Positions 1 through 8,660 of a stretch of 44,187 nt of DNA are shown here, in pieces; the first letter of the stretch is position 1; each line of letters opens with the position of its first letter. The DNA lies in the NCBI GenBank assembly GCA_045118955.1, contig JBGVKB010000066.1, positions 1-44,187 of the forward strand, read 5' to 3'. The notes beneath the pieces are model-generated. The model was not told where the DNA came from. It did no database searches and saw only the letters and a list, made by a program, of their open reading frames with translations. The position numbers were made by a program, and so were the translations under genes. This DNA is from SFJ001 sp045118955. GTDB taxonomy: Bacteria > Bacillota > Clostridia > Oscillospirales > Ruminococcaceae.

Positions 1-257
<257 letters not shown>

Positions 258-300
258 GCCGCGCGCTCCGGGAGTCTGACGGACTAACGAGATAATAAGA

Positions 301-333
301 GCGCCCCGCTCCATTGGAGCGGGGCGCTTTTTT
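301..333 (+). terminator. Intrinsic terminator of ppdK
   Basis: A perfect 12-bp stem, GCGCCCCGCTCC / GGAGCGGGGCGC, with a 3-nt loop is followed by six T residues. It ends the ppdK transcript ahead of the convergent LysR gene. Confidence 0.95.
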
Positions 334-387
334 GTGCCCGGAGGGGCGTTTTCTGTGATTTTCCACCCAAGAAAAGACCTAAAAATA

Positions 388-416
388 TTGCGGTCGTCCG
401 TCTTGAATGGTATAAT
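388..416 (+). promoter_or_regulatory. Sigma-A-type promoter pointing into the 3' end of the LysR gene (antisense)
   Basis: TTGCGG (388-393), a 17-bp spacer and TATAAT (411-416) preceded by TGG, giving an extended -10. Transcription would start near 423 and run rightward, antisense to the LysR gene, which ends at 434. No sense-strand gene with family features lies downstream on this strand. Confidence 0.5.
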
Positions 417-433
417 AAAACTCGTTGTGTGCC

Positions 434-1348
434 TCAGAAGTCCGTTTGTGCGCCCCCGTGACCCAGCAGGTCAAGGAATTTGCGCAGCGAGGGGCTTTCG
501 TTGTCCCGCCGCCACACCGCAAGGATCTCCTCCACCTCGTGCTCGCCCTCCAGCGGCACGAACACGAGGTTGTCCGACTCGGACAGGTGCTGCATACAGG
601 ACACCGGCAGCACCGAGATGCCCACCTCGGCGGCCACCATCATCAGGATGCTCTCCACATCGCTGGAGCGCAGCAGGATGTTGGGGTGGTAGCCGGCGTT
701 CTGGTACAGGCGGATGAAGTACTCATCCCCCAGCGAGTCCCCCGAGCCGGAGGGCGACATGAACAGCATCACCTCGTCCCGCAGGTCGGCGCGGGTCAGC
801 CCGGTGCGGTGGGCCAGCGGATGGGAGCCGTACAGCGCCACCATAAGCTGCACCCGGTCCTGCAGGCGGTACTGCACCGCCTCGTCCTTGCAGATGTTGG
901 TGCTGTCCCAGGTGAAGATCACATCGTACTGCCCGTCGATCAGTCCGGTGGTCAAAAGGTCGGTGTCGCAGCGGTGGCAGCTCAGCAGCACGTTGGGATA
1001 CCGCAGGTGGAACTGCCGCAGCTTGGTGGCAAGCTCACTGTGCTCGTACCCCTTGGTGTAACCGATGCGCAGGCTGCCGCTGATGCCGCTGGCCGCCTCC
1101 CGGGTGCGGCGCACCGCCGTGTCCATCCGCATCAGGATGCTGCGGGCCTCCCGGTACAGCACCTGCCCCATGGGGGTCAGGGAGATGGGGCGGGTCTTGC
1201 GGTCGATGAGGGGCACCCCCACCGTGTCCTCCAGCTTATGGATCTGCTGGGTGATGGCGGTCTGGGTGAGAAAATACTGCTCCGCCGCCTTGGTAAAGCT
1301 GCGGTACTCCGCCACAGCCACAAAATACTTGAGCTGATTTAAATTCAT
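434..1348 (-). CDS. LysR family transcriptional regulator
   Basis: A 304-residue protein of standard LysR length. Residues 1-60 form the winged helix-turn-helix (MNLNQLKYFVAVAEYRSFT, then AAEQYFLTQTAITQQIHKLE). The rest is the periplasmic-binding-protein-like effector domain. The start is the ATG at 1348, with an AAAAGGTGG-like ribosome binding site about 8 nt upstream. It is divergent from the OPT transporter gene, the classical arrangement for a LysR protein controlling its neighbour, so peptide-uptake control is a reasonable inference. The effector cannot be told from sequence. A plus-strand promoter at 388-416 fires antisense into its 3' end. Confidence 0.93.
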   Translation of the reverse strand: MNLNQLKYFVAVAEYRSFTKAAEQYFLTQTAITQQIHKLEDTVGVPLIDRKTRPISLTPMGQVLYREARSILMRMDTAVRRTREAASGISGSLRIGYTKGYEHSELATKLRQFHLRYPNVLLSCHRCDTDLLTTGLIDGQYDVIFTWDSTNICKDEAVQYRLQDRVQLMVALYGSHPLAHRTGLTRADLRDEVMLFMSPSGSGDSLGDEYFIRLYQNAGYHPNILLRSSDVESILMMVAAEVGISVLPVSCMQHLSESDNLVFVPLEGEHEVEEILAVWRRDNESPSLRKFLDLLGHGGAQTDF

Positions 1349-1377
1349 GCGCGCCCCACCTTTTATTACTTTTTCTT

Positions 1378-1406
1378 ATTTTAATATAAGGAATCCGGGG
1401 TTGCAA
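1378..1406 (-). promoter_or_regulatory. Promoter of the LysR gene, overlapping a CTTAT-N6-ATAAG dyad
   Basis: On the minus strand TTGCAA (1401-1406), 17 bp and TAAAAT (1378-1383) form a good sigma-A promoter. A dyad CTTAT (1375-1379) / ATAAG (1386-1390) overlaps the -10 region. Because LysR proteins often repress their own promoter, this is the best operator candidate. Confidence 0.6.
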
Positions 1407-1680
1407 GCAGGACTTTTCACCGGCAAAGCAGAATCGGGCCTTTCCGCGCAGGGCTGCTGCGGCCCTTCCGCAAAAGGTCGGAAAGAAGCAGCGCCCCGAA
1501 CAGGGCGTCGTCCCTCGCCGGGAGGGCTTGACGCCGCTGTATGAGGAAGGGGCGCGGCGCGGTGTGCGCCAAAAACAATGTGTTTCCTGTGTGGAGCCGC
1601 TTCGTCCGGGGTGTGAGACGGGCGCGGCGGCCGCGCAGAAGCAGGGTGCTTCCTTTGCGGAGCGCCAAAGAATAAAAAAT
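1407..1680. other. Divergent intergenic region, LysR to OPT transporter
   Basis: This stretch has no convincing gene. It is GC-rich, with several short inverted repeats, for example GCGCGGC/GCCGCGC around 1622-1636 and CTTTG (1653-1657) / CAAAG (1666-1670) just before the ribosome binding site of the transporter. I found no convincing sigma-A promoter for the transporter and no riboswitch class I can name. The length and structure would allow a leader RNA. Confidence 0.4.
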
Positions 1681-1693
1681 AGGAGAATCAATC

Positions 1694-3589
1694 GTGGAAG
1701 ACAAGAAATTTCAGCCGTTTATCCCGGCGGAAAAGGTCGTCCCCGAGTTCACCCTCTTCTCGGTGATCCTCGGCGCGATCCTCGCGGTCGTGTTCGGCGG
1801 TGCGAATGCCTATCTGGGCCTGCGCGTCGGTATGACCATCTCCGCCTCCATCCCCGCCGCAGTTCTGTCCATGGGCGTGGTGCGCTTCCTCTTCAAGCGC
1901 GACTCCATTCTGGAGAACAACATGGCTCAGACCATCGGCTCTGCCGGTGAGTCTCTGGCCGCCGGTGCCATCTTCACCATGCCCGCCCTGTTCATGTGGG
2001 CGGACGAGGGCGTGTGCGATGTGCCCTCCATCGTTGATATCGCGCTGATCGCCCTGTGCGGCGGTGTGCTGGGCATCATGATGATGATCCCCCTGCGCAG
2101 CGCGCTGATCGTCAAGGAGCACGGCACCCTGGGCTACCCCGAGGGCCGCGCCTGCGCTGAGGTCCTGATGGCCGGCGAGCAGGGCGGCAGCCGCGCCTCC
2201 ACCGTGTTCAGCGGTCTGGGCATTGCCGCCGTATACAAGTTCATCGCCGACGGCCTGAAGCTGTTCCCCAGCGAGGTGGACTACTCCATCGACGCCTACA
2301 AGGGTTCCGGCATCGGCGTGGACGTTCTGCCTGCTCTGGCCGGCGTGGGCTACATCTGCGGCCCCCGCATCTCCTCCTACATGTTCGCCGGCAGCTTCCT
2401 GACCTGGTTTGTGCTGATGCCCATGATCGTGCTGTTCGGCAGCGATCTGGTCATCTACCCTGCCGAGGTGCCTGTGGCTGAGCTGTGGGCCACCGGCGGC
2501 ACCTGGGGCATCTGGGACGCCTTTGTCCGCTACATCGGCGCGGGCGCTCTGGTGGCCGGCGGCTTCATCAGCCTGATCAAGTCCCTGCCCACCATCGTCA
2601 CCGCCTTCAGCGCCGCCTTCAAGTCCTACGGCAAGGGCAGCGCCGGCACCCTGCGCACCGAGCAGGAGATCCCCCTGAAGGTGGTCCTGGCCGTCTGCGC
2701 CGCCGTGACCGTGTTTATCTGGCTGTACCCCGGCATCCCCGTCAATCCTCTGGGCGCTGTGGTCATCCTGATCTTCGGCTTCTTCTTTGCCACCGTGGCC
2801 GCCCGCATGGTCGGCTCCATCGGCTCCTCCAACACCCCTGTCTCCGGCATGGCCATCGCCACCGTGCTGATCGCCACCATCCTGCTGAAGGCCACCGGCA
2901 CCACCGGTGCTGCCGGCATGGTGGGCGCCATCTCCATCGGCTCGGTCATCTGCGTGATCGTTGCCATCTCTGCGGACACCTCTCAGGACCTGAAGACCGG
3001 CTTCCTGCTGGGTGCCACCCCCCGCAAGCAGCAGTACGGCGAGCTGGTGGGCGTGACCGTGGCCTCCATCGCCATCGGCGCCATCCTGCTGCTGCTGCAC
3101 AACGCTTGGGGCTTCGGCTCTGAGCAGCTGGGTGCGCCTCAGGCTTCCATGATGAAGATGGTCATCGAGGGCGTTATGGAGGGCAACCTGCCCTGGGCGC
3201 TGGTGTTCATCGGCGTGTTCATCGCTGTGTTTATTGAGCTGCTGGGCCTGCCCGTGCTGCCCATCGCCATCGGCATCTACCTGCCCATCCACCTGAACGC
3301 CGGCATCATGCTGGGCGGCGTGGTGCGCTGGCTGGTGGAGAAGCGCAAGTACAAGAGCGAGAAGGCTCAGAACGACGCGGTGCAGTCCGGCGTTCTGTAC
3401 GCCTCCGGCATGATCGCCGGTGAGGGCCTGGTGGGCATCCTGCTGGCCGTGCTGGCCGTGCTGGGCATCAACGTGGATCTGTCCGGCACCATCAGCCTGG
3501 GCAACGTGGGCGGCCTGATCGCCTTTGCCGCCCTGCTGGCCTCTCTGGTCATGTTCGCCGTCAAGGGCGCGAAGGACAGCGACCAGTAA
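1694..3589 (+). CDS. OPT family oligopeptide transporter
   Basis: A 631-residue integral membrane protein of the oligopeptide transporter (OPT) superfamily, which imports peptides or metal-peptide complexes with protons. The N-terminal FGGANAYLGLRVGMTISASI stretch and repeated small-residue-rich helices across the length are typical of prokaryotic OPT proteins; roughly 14-16 membrane segments are expected. The start is a GTG at 1694, chosen because AGGAG lies at 1681-1685, 8 nt upstream. It is divergent from a LysR regulator, and a PepD-type dipeptidase follows three genes later. This supports a peptide-scavenging role, although the substrate is an inference. Confidence 0.92.
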   Translation: MEDKKFQPFIPAEKVVPEFTLFSVILGAILAVVFGGANAYLGLRVGMTISASIPAAVLSMGVVRFLFKRDSILENNMAQTIGSAGESLAAGAIFTMPALFMWADEGVCDVPSIVDIALIALCGGVLGIMMMIPLRSALIVKEHGTLGYPEGRACAEVLMAGEQGGSRASTVFSGLGIAAVYKFIADGLKLFPSEVDYSIDAYKGSGIGVDVLPALAGVGYICGPRISSYMFAGSFLTWFVLMPMIVLFGSDLVIYPAEVPVAELWATGGTWGIWDAFVRYIGAGALVAGGFISLIKSLPTIVTAFSAAFKSYGKGSAGTLRTEQEIPLKVVLAVCAAVTVFIWLYPGIPVNPLGAVVILIFGFFFATVAARMVGSIGSSNTPVSGMAIATVLIATILLKATGTTGAAGMVGAISIGSVICVIVAISADTSQDLKTGFLLGATPRKQQYGELVGVTVASIAIGAILLLLHNAWGFGSEQLGAPQASMMKMVIEGVMEGNLPWALVFIGVFIAVFIELLGLPVLPIAIGIYLPIHLNAGIMLGGVVRWLVEKRKYKSEKAQNDAVQSGVLYASGMIAGEGLVGILLAVLAVLGINVDLSGTISLGNVGGLIAFAALLASLVMFAVKGAKDSDQ

Positions 3590-3613
3590 CCTGACCCCTT
3601 TACCAAACGACCG

Positions 3614-3649
3614 CCGGGCTGTATACTTAGGTATATGGCCCGGTTTTTT
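3614..3649 (+). terminator. Intrinsic terminator after the OPT transporter
   Basis: CCGGGCTGTATAC / GTATATGGCCCGG (13 bp with two G-U pairs) with a TTAG loop and six T residues. It lies just 20 nt before the next start codon, so the following genes depend on read-through or a promoter I cannot see. Confidence 0.85.
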
Positions 3650-3668
3650 GTAAGGAGAACGACAGAAA

Positions 3669-4028
3669 ATGGCAAAGAAACAGTCGGAGAACTATCTGGA
3701 TTACGTCCCTGTGATCTCAGAAAAGAACACCTGGAGCGAGGAGAACGGCACGGTCACCGTCCACATGGTGCACCGGGGCGTGTACGCCGCCATTGCCCAG
3801 AAGGTGTTCCACCGGCCCCGGGTGAGCCACATCGCGCTGGATGAGACCGGCAGCTTCATCTACCCCCTCATCGACGGGCAGCGCACCGTGGGTGAGCTGG
3901 CTCTGCTGGTGAAGGAGCGGTTCGGTGACGCCGCCGAGCCGCTGTACGAGCGGTTCGTAAAGTATATGCAGATCCTGCGCAACAACGGCTTCATCTACTT
4001 TGCGGGAAAGGACAAGATGCCCAAATGA
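3669..4028 (+). CDS. PqqD family protein (orphan)
   Basis: A 119-residue protein resembling PqqD, the small winged-helix chaperone that presents peptides to radical SAM enzymes in RiPP pathways. The family pattern is visible in LDETGSFIYPLIDGQRTVGE followed by an acidic/hydrophobic helix and a final helix-turn with NNGFI. AAGGAG (3652-3657) precedes the ATG. No radical SAM protein, precursor peptide or protease lies nearby, so it is an orphan. Its stop overlaps the start of the next gene (ATGA), implying that the two proteins work together. A role in peptide modification is not supported by context. Confidence 0.75.
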   Translation: MAKKQSENYLDYVPVISEKNTWSEENGTVTVHMVHRGVYAAIAQKVFHRPRVSHIALDETGSFIYPLIDGQRTVGELALLVKERFGDAAEPLYERFVKYMQILRNNGFIYFAGKDKMPK

Positions 4029-4369
4029 CCATCGGACAGATCCTGCTGGGGGTGGCGATGTTCGCCGCCGTCACCGCCCTGCTCTATGTGTGGGGCATGA
4101 AAAAGGCGCTGGATCAGGGTGAGGACATGACCCGCAGCCTGCTGAGCGCCTGCGGCAGCCGGGTGGTGAAGCATCTGAAAAAGCACGGGCGCATCACCGA
4201 AGCCGAGGTCGGCAGGGTGATCGCCGGCGTGCGGGTGAAGCAGTTCTGGTCCCGCAAGAGCCTGACCGTGCAGAACGGCGCGGAGTTCGCCCCCCGCGTC
4301 ATTGAATTCCTGCTGGATCAGCAGTACATCCGGCAGGACGGCCCGGACGGGTACGTCCTCCGGCCCTGA
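4025..4369 (+). CDS. Small membrane-anchored protein of unknown function
   Basis: A 114-residue protein that I cannot assign. Residues 3-24 (IGQILLGVAMFAAVTALLYV) form one membrane helix. The soluble remainder reads like a winged-helix fold: a helix with HLKKHGRITEAEVGRV, then a basic segment VRVKQFWSRKS, then LLDQQYIRQDGPDGYVL, like a C-terminal wing. It overlaps the PqqD-like gene by 4 nt and is translationally coupled. It may be a membrane tether or partner of the PqqD-like protein (inference). Confidence 0.7.
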   Translation: MTIGQILLGVAMFAAVTALLYVWGMKKALDQGEDMTRSLLSACGSRVVKHLKKHGRITEAEVGRVIAGVRVKQFWSRKSLTVQNGAEFAPRVIEFLLDQQYIRQDGPDGYVLRP

Positions 4370-4398
4370 GCAGCACAAGAGAAAAAGGAGCGACAACA

Positions 4399-5838
4399 AT
4401 GGCAGTTTTGGAACATCTGGAGCCCCGCGGCGTATTCCGCTTTTTTGAGGAGATGTGCGCCATCCCCCACGGCTCCGGCAACACGAAGGCCGTCAGCGAC
4501 TGGCTGGTGGACTTCGCGAAGCAGCGCGGCCTTGAGCATTATCAGGACGCGCTGAACAACGTCATCATCATCAAGCCCGCCGCCCCCGGCTATGAGGATG
4601 CCCCCGCGGTCATCCTGCAGAGCCACATGGACATGGTGTGCGCCAAGGCCCCCGACTGCGCCAAGGACATGGACACCGAGGGTCTGGATCTGGTGGTGGA
4701 TGGGGACATCGTCTACGCCAAGGGCACCACGCTGGGTGCGGACGACGGTCTGGGCGTGGCCATGTCGCTGGCGCTGATGGACGACGAGAGCCTGAGCCTG
4801 CCCCGTCTGGAGGCGGTGTTCACGGTGGACGAGGAGACCGGTATGTACGGCGCCTTCGGCATCGACGTCAGCCCCCTGCAGGGCCGCGCCATGATCAACA
4901 TGGACTCCGAGGAGGAGGGCGTGTTCACCGTGAGCTGCGCCGGCGGCAACGTGTCCCGCATGGCGCTGCCGGTGAGCCGCGAGGCCTGCGAGGGCACGGC
5001 GCTGACCATCGCGGTCAGCGGTCTGAAGGGCGGTCACTCCGGCGTGGAGATCGACCGGGGGCGCGGCAACGCCAGTATGCTGCTGGGCCGGGTGCTGCGC
5101 GCCGTTCAGAAGCAGACCGCCCTGCGCATCGGCTCGGTCACCGGCGGTCAGAAGGACAACGCCATCCCCGTGGACGCGCAGGCCGCTGTGGTGGCCGGCG
5201 ATGAGGCGGTGGTGCGCGCGGTGTGCGCCGCCATGGAGGCCGACCTGCGCAACGAGCTGCGGGCCACCGACCCGGGCGTGACCGTCACCGTCACCGCCGG
5301 CGAGTGCGCCCTGCCCATGGATCAGGCCTCCACCGACCGGGTGGTGTGCCTGCTGTGCTGCGCCCCCAACGGCATTCAGGTGATGAGCGCCGAGGTGCCC
5401 GGTCTGGTGCAGACCTCCCTGAATCTGGGCGTGCTGTACACCGAGGGCGACACCGTCCATGCGGGCTTCTGCGTGCGCAGCAGTGTGGACAGCCAGAAGC
5501 AGATGCTGGTGGATCGTCTGGAGAGCCTTGCCGCCCAGCTCGGCGGCACCCTGCAGGTGGAGGGCAGCTACCCCGGCTGGGAGTACAAGCCCGAGTCCCC
5601 CCTGCGCGAGAAGATGGTGCAGGTGTTCACCGAGCAGTACGGGCGCCCCCCCCGCGGGGACCCCAACCACGCCGGCGTGGAGTGCGGCCTGTTCGCGGGC
5701 AAGATCCCCGGGCTGGACTGCGTGTGCATCGGCCCCGATCTGGCGGACGTACATACCTGCCGTGAGCGGCTGTTCATCGGCTCGCTGCAGCGCACCTACG
5801 CCATGGTGGCGGAGACCCTGCGCCGCATGAAGGCCTGA
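4399..5838 (+). CDS. pepD: Aminoacyl-histidine dipeptidase (M20 metallopeptidase)
   Basis: A 479-residue PepD-type dipeptidase, which hydrolyses Xaa-His and other dipeptides in the cytoplasm with two metal ions. The metal-binding set is visible: H76 and D78 in SHMDM, D115 in GADDG, the catalytic E145-E146 pair in DEETG, D169 in NMDSEEEG and a C-terminal His in DVHTCRERL. The dimerisation lid lies between. Length matches the family (about 480). AAAAAGGAG precedes the ATG. It lies downstream of the OPT transporter and may finish the breakdown of imported peptides. Confidence 0.93.
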   Translation: MAVLEHLEPRGVFRFFEEMCAIPHGSGNTKAVSDWLVDFAKQRGLEHYQDALNNVIIIKPAAPGYEDAPAVILQSHMDMVCAKAPDCAKDMDTEGLDLVVDGDIVYAKGTTLGADDGLGVAMSLALMDDESLSLPRLEAVFTVDEETGMYGAFGIDVSPLQGRAMINMDSEEEGVFTVSCAGGNVSRMALPVSREACEGTALTIAVSGLKGGHSGVEIDRGRGNASMLLGRVLRAVQKQTALRIGSVTGGQKDNAIPVDAQAAVVAGDEAVVRAVCAAMEADLRNELRATDPGVTVTVTAGECALPMDQASTDRVVCLLCCAPNGIQVMSAEVPGLVQTSLNLGVLYTEGDTVHAGFCVRSSVDSQKQMLVDRLESLAAQLGGTLQVEGSYPGWEYKPESPLREKMVQVFTEQYGRPPRGDPNHAGVECGLFAGKIPGLDCVCIGPDLADVHTCRERLFIGSLQRTYAMVAETLRRMKA

Positions 5839-5856
5839 CGCCCGACACAAAGCCAA

Positions 5857-5897
5857 AAAGCGCCCCGGCTCCCCTCTGTGCGGAGCCGGGGCGCTTT
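5857..5897 (+). terminator. Hairpin terminator after pepD
   Basis: A 16-bp perfect stem AAAGCGCCCCGGCTCC / GGAGCCGGGGCGCTTT with a 9-nt loop. The T-tract is short (three T, inside the stem end), but the stem strength and position support termination. Confidence 0.75.
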
Positions 5898-5940
5898 GCG
5901 TCACCGGGCAGACATCTGCAAAAGGCGACAGAGTCTCCCA

Positions 5941-5970
5941 TTGAGTGTGCCGCCGCCCCTGTGATATACT
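5941..5970 (+). promoter_or_regulatory. Promoter of the YhiN-type flavoprotein gene
   Basis: TTGAGT (5941-5946), 18 bp and TATACT (5965-5970). It lies within the longest open frame of the downstream gene and so supports the internal ATG at 6012 as the start. Confidence 0.6.
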
Positions 5971-6011
5971 ACCTATATGGAAAAGGAAATGATTGGAAAG
6001 GCGGACGCACC

Positions 6012-7277
6012 ATGGCAAGACACATCCTCATACTGGGCGGCGGCGCGGCGGGCATCGCCGCTGCCATCGCCGCGGCCGAGACCGCGCCCGAGGGCGTCCG
6101 CGTGACCCTGCTGGAGCGCAGCCCCCGGGTGGGCAAAAAGCTGCTGGCCACCGGCAACGGGCGGTGCAACCTGTCCAATGCCGACCGGGGCATCGACTGG
6201 TTCTTCACCTCCGACCGCAGGGCGCTGGCTGCCTGTCTGGCGGCGGTGGAGCAGGCCGACCCGCTGGGCTGGTTCAAGGCGCACGGCCTGTGGTGCCGGG
6301 AGCCGGACGAGGCGGGGCGTATTTACCCCTACTCCAATCAGGCCGCGGATGTGGTGAACCTGCTGCTGGACTGGCTGGAGCGCACCGGCGTGGAGGTGCG
6401 CACCGACTGCATGGTGCAGGAGCTGCGCCAGCAGCGGGGCGGCTGGACGGTGCAGCTCGCCGGGGGCGAGAGCCTGCGGGCGGACGCGGTGATCTGCGCG
6501 CTGGGCGGCAGTGCGGGGCCTCAGTTCGGCACCGACGGCTTCGGCCCGGAGCTGGCGCGGCGCTGCGGCCTGCGCATCGAGCCGCTGTACCCCTGTCTGG
6601 TGCCGCTGCAGTGTGAAAAAAAGCAGGTGCAGGGCTTGGCGGGCATCCGGGTGAAGGGCGATGTGACCCTCTGGAACGGCGAGCGCCCCCTGCGCACCGA
6701 GCGGGGCGAGGTGCAGTTCACCGAGTACGGACTGTCCGGCATCGCGGTGATGCAGCTCTCCGGCCTGCTGCGTCCCGGCGGGAAGCCCCGGGCGCTGAGC
6801 ATCTCGCTGAACCTGTTCCCGGGGCAGGCCCCGGAGGCGCTGGCGCGGGTGCTGGCCGACCGGGCGAAGGCACTGCCCGGCGTCACCGCCGCCGGCTACA
6901 TGACCGGCCTTGTGAACCGCCGGGTGGGTCTGGCGGTGTGGAAGGCCTGTGCCCTCGGCGCTGAGACCCGCCCCGCCGCCGACCTGAGCCGGGCGGAATG
7001 GCTGCGGCTGGCCGAGGGGCTGACCCATTGGCGGTTCACCGGGCTGCAGCCCACCGGCTGGAATGCCGCCCAAACCACCGGCGGCGGCATCGCCCTCAGC
7101 GAGGTGGAGCCGGAGAGCCTGCGGCTCCGGGGCTGCGAGGGGCTGTATTTTGTGGGCGAAACGCTGGACTGCGCGGGAAGCTGCGGCGGCTACAACCTGC
7201 ATTGGGCCTTCGGCACCGGTCTGCTGGCGGGCCGGCACGCGGCGCAGTCCCGGCGGGACAGGCCCCGCAAGAGGTGA
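6012..7277 (+). CDS. NAD(P)/FAD-dependent oxidoreductase, HI0933/YhiN family
   Basis: A 421-residue flavoprotein of the HI0933-like (YhiN) family. The N-terminus has a dinucleotide-binding motif GGGAAGIAAAIAA (residues 9-21), then ERSPRVGKKLLATGNGRCNLSNA, the family hallmark. C-terminal GETLDCAGSCGGYNLHWAFGTG closes the FAD site. The ATG at 6012 is chosen because GGAAAGG lies 11 nt upstream and the predicted promoter sits inside the longer frame. The family is widespread; its physiological substrate is unresolved. The gene stands alone with its own promoter. Confidence 0.9.
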   Translation: MARHILILGGGAAGIAAAIAAAETAPEGVRVTLLERSPRVGKKLLATGNGRCNLSNADRGIDWFFTSDRRALAACLAAVEQADPLGWFKAHGLWCREPDEAGRIYPYSNQAADVVNLLLDWLERTGVEVRTDCMVQELRQQRGGWTVQLAGGESLRADAVICALGGSAGPQFGTDGFGPELARRCGLRIEPLYPCLVPLQCEKKQVQGLAGIRVKGDVTLWNGERPLRTERGEVQFTEYGLSGIAVMQLSGLLRPGGKPRALSISLNLFPGQAPEALARVLADRAKALPGVTAAGYMTGLVNRRVGLAVWKACALGAETRPAADLSRAEWLRLAEGLTHWRFTGLQPTGWNAAQTTGGGIALSEVEPESLRLRGCEGLYFVGETLDCAGSCGGYNLHWAFGTGLLAGRHAAQSRRDRPRKR

Positions 7278-7308
7278 GGCGTGTTCACCACTCCGGGGCA
7301 ACTGACGG

Positions 7309-7337
7309 TTTTTCGACGGCGGCTCGGGGTGTATAAT
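7309..7337 (+). promoter_or_regulatory. Probable promoter of the AI-2E family gene
   Basis: A consensus TATAAT at 7332-7337. The -35 (TTTTTC at 7309-7314, 17 bp upstream) is poor, so only the -10 is convincing. Confidence 0.4.
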
Positions 7338-7401
7338 AGCACTGAGAATGCCGCGCGGTGAGGTCCGCTGCCGCGGCGCGGACAGGAAGGAAAAGAAACC
7401 A

Positions 7402-8553
7402 ATGAAAGTTGAATGGAAGAGCTGTGCCCGCGTGGGGCTGAGTGTGTTTCTGCTGTTTTTGGCCATCCGCTACTGGGACGGGCTGATGTCCCTGACCGGG
7501 GCGCTGCTGGCCTCGGGCAAGGCGCTGATCCTGGGCGCGGTCATCGCCTACCTGCTCAACATCCTGATGGGCGTCTACGAGCGGCACTACCCCTTCAAGG
7601 GCAAGGCGGCCCTGAAGCTGCGCCGGGCGGTCTGCATCGTGGCGGCGCTGCTCACCTTTGCGGCGGTCATCCTGCTGGTGGTGCTGCTGGTGGTGCCCGA
7701 GCTGACGGCCGCCGTCCGCCTGCTGATGGCGGAGGTGCCCCAGGTGCTGGAGGACTTCGGCCTGTGGCTGCAGGAGAGCGGCGCGGCGGAGGCCCTCTCT
7801 GCCGAGGAGCTGGCGGCCACGCTGGCGGGGGTGGACTGGGAGAGCCGCATCACCCAGTTCGTCAAGACCCTGCTGGAGGGCGTGGGCGGCGCGGCGCAGG
7901 TGGCAGTCAGCGCGGTGTCCTCCGCGGCGGGTGTGCTGACCACCACGGTCATCGGGGTGATCTTCGCGCTGTACCTGCTGGCGGGCAAGGAGACCCTGCT
8001 CGGCCAGTTTGACCGGGTGACCCGGCGGTTCCTGCCCGAAGTGTGGGCGGGGCGGATGCGCTATGTGCTGCGCACCCTGAACGAGTGCTTCCGCAAGTTC
8101 ATCGTGGGCCAGTGCATGGAGGCGGTGGTGCTGGGCCTGCTGTGCATGGCGGGCATGACCCTGCTGCGCTTCCCCTACGCCGCTATGGTGGGCACGCTGG
8201 TGGGCTTCACCGCCCTCATCCCGGTGGCAGGCGCATACATCGGCGCGGCGGTGGGCGCGTTTATGATCCTCACCGTCTCCCCGGTCAAGGCGCTGTGGTT
8301 CCTGGTGTTCATCCTTGTGCTGCAGCAGCTCGAGGGCAACCTCATCTACCCCCGTGTGGTGGGCAGCTCCATCGGTCTGCCCGGCGTGTGGGTGCTGGCG
8401 GCGGTGACCCTCGGCGGCGGTCTGCTGGGCGTGGTGGGTATGCTGCTGGGCGTGCCCCTCACGGCGGCGCTCTACCAGATGCTCCGCCGCGATCTGCACG
8501 AGCATGAGGCGGCGCTGGCGGCGGCACAGGAGGCAAAGCCCGAGGAGGGCTGA
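7402..8553 (+). CDS. AI-2E family transporter (YdiK/TqsA-like permease)
   Basis: A 383-residue polytopic membrane protein of the AI-2E transporter family (PF01594). It has two N-terminal helix hairpins, a long amphipathic middle segment (around residues 100-180), and the conserved C-terminal block with VGFTALIPVAGAYIGAAVGA and QLEGNLIYPRVVGSSIGLPG. Members include putative autoinducer exporters and Na+/H+ antiporters, so the substrate is unknown. The ATG at 7402 is preferred over an upstream in-frame ATG at 7348 because AGGAAGGA precedes it. A strong terminator follows. Confidence 0.9.
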   Translation: MKVEWKSCARVGLSVFLLFLAIRYWDGLMSLTGALLASGKALILGAVIAYLLNILMGVYERHYPFKGKAALKLRRAVCIVAALLTFAAVILLVVLLVVPELTAAVRLLMAEVPQVLEDFGLWLQESGAAEALSAEELAATLAGVDWESRITQFVKTLLEGVGGAAQVAVSAVSSAAGVLTTTVIGVIFALYLLAGKETLLGQFDRVTRRFLPEVWAGRMRYVLRTLNECFRKFIVGQCMEAVVLGLLCMAGMTLLRFPYAAMVGTLVGFTALIPVAGAYIGAAVGAFMILTVSPVKALWFLVFILVLQQLEGNLIYPRVVGSSIGLPGVWVLAAVTLGGGLLGVVGMLLGVPLTAALYQMLRRDLHEHEAALAAAQEAKPEEG

Positions 8554-8582
8554 ATCGTTTCCAACAAAACTGCAAACACTGT

Positions 8583-8614
8583 CCCCGGGCCGCTCAGGCG
8601 GCCCGGGGCTTTTT
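8583..8614 (+). terminator. Intrinsic terminator after the AI-2E family gene
   Basis: CCCCGGGCCGC / GCGGCCCGGGG (11 bp), loop TCAG, then C and five T residues. Confidence 0.93.
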
Positions 8615-8660
8615 GCGTCCCGCAGGCATGGACACTTTGCGGGTGAATGTCCCGCGCGGA

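Noticed and set aside
1407..1680. A riboswitch upstream of the OPT transporter
   Set aside because: The region has short hairpins, but I could match no known riboswitch core, and no terminator or sequestered ribosome binding site is evident.
1688..3292. A 534-codon minus-strand frame opposite the OPT transporter
   Set aside because: Hydrophilic D/G/H-rich shadow of a membrane protein's codons.
5961..6011. Upstream ATG for the YhiN-type flavoprotein
   Set aside because: It overlaps the predicted -10 box and adds 17 residues before the dinucleotide-binding fold; the ATG at 6012 has the better ribosome binding site.
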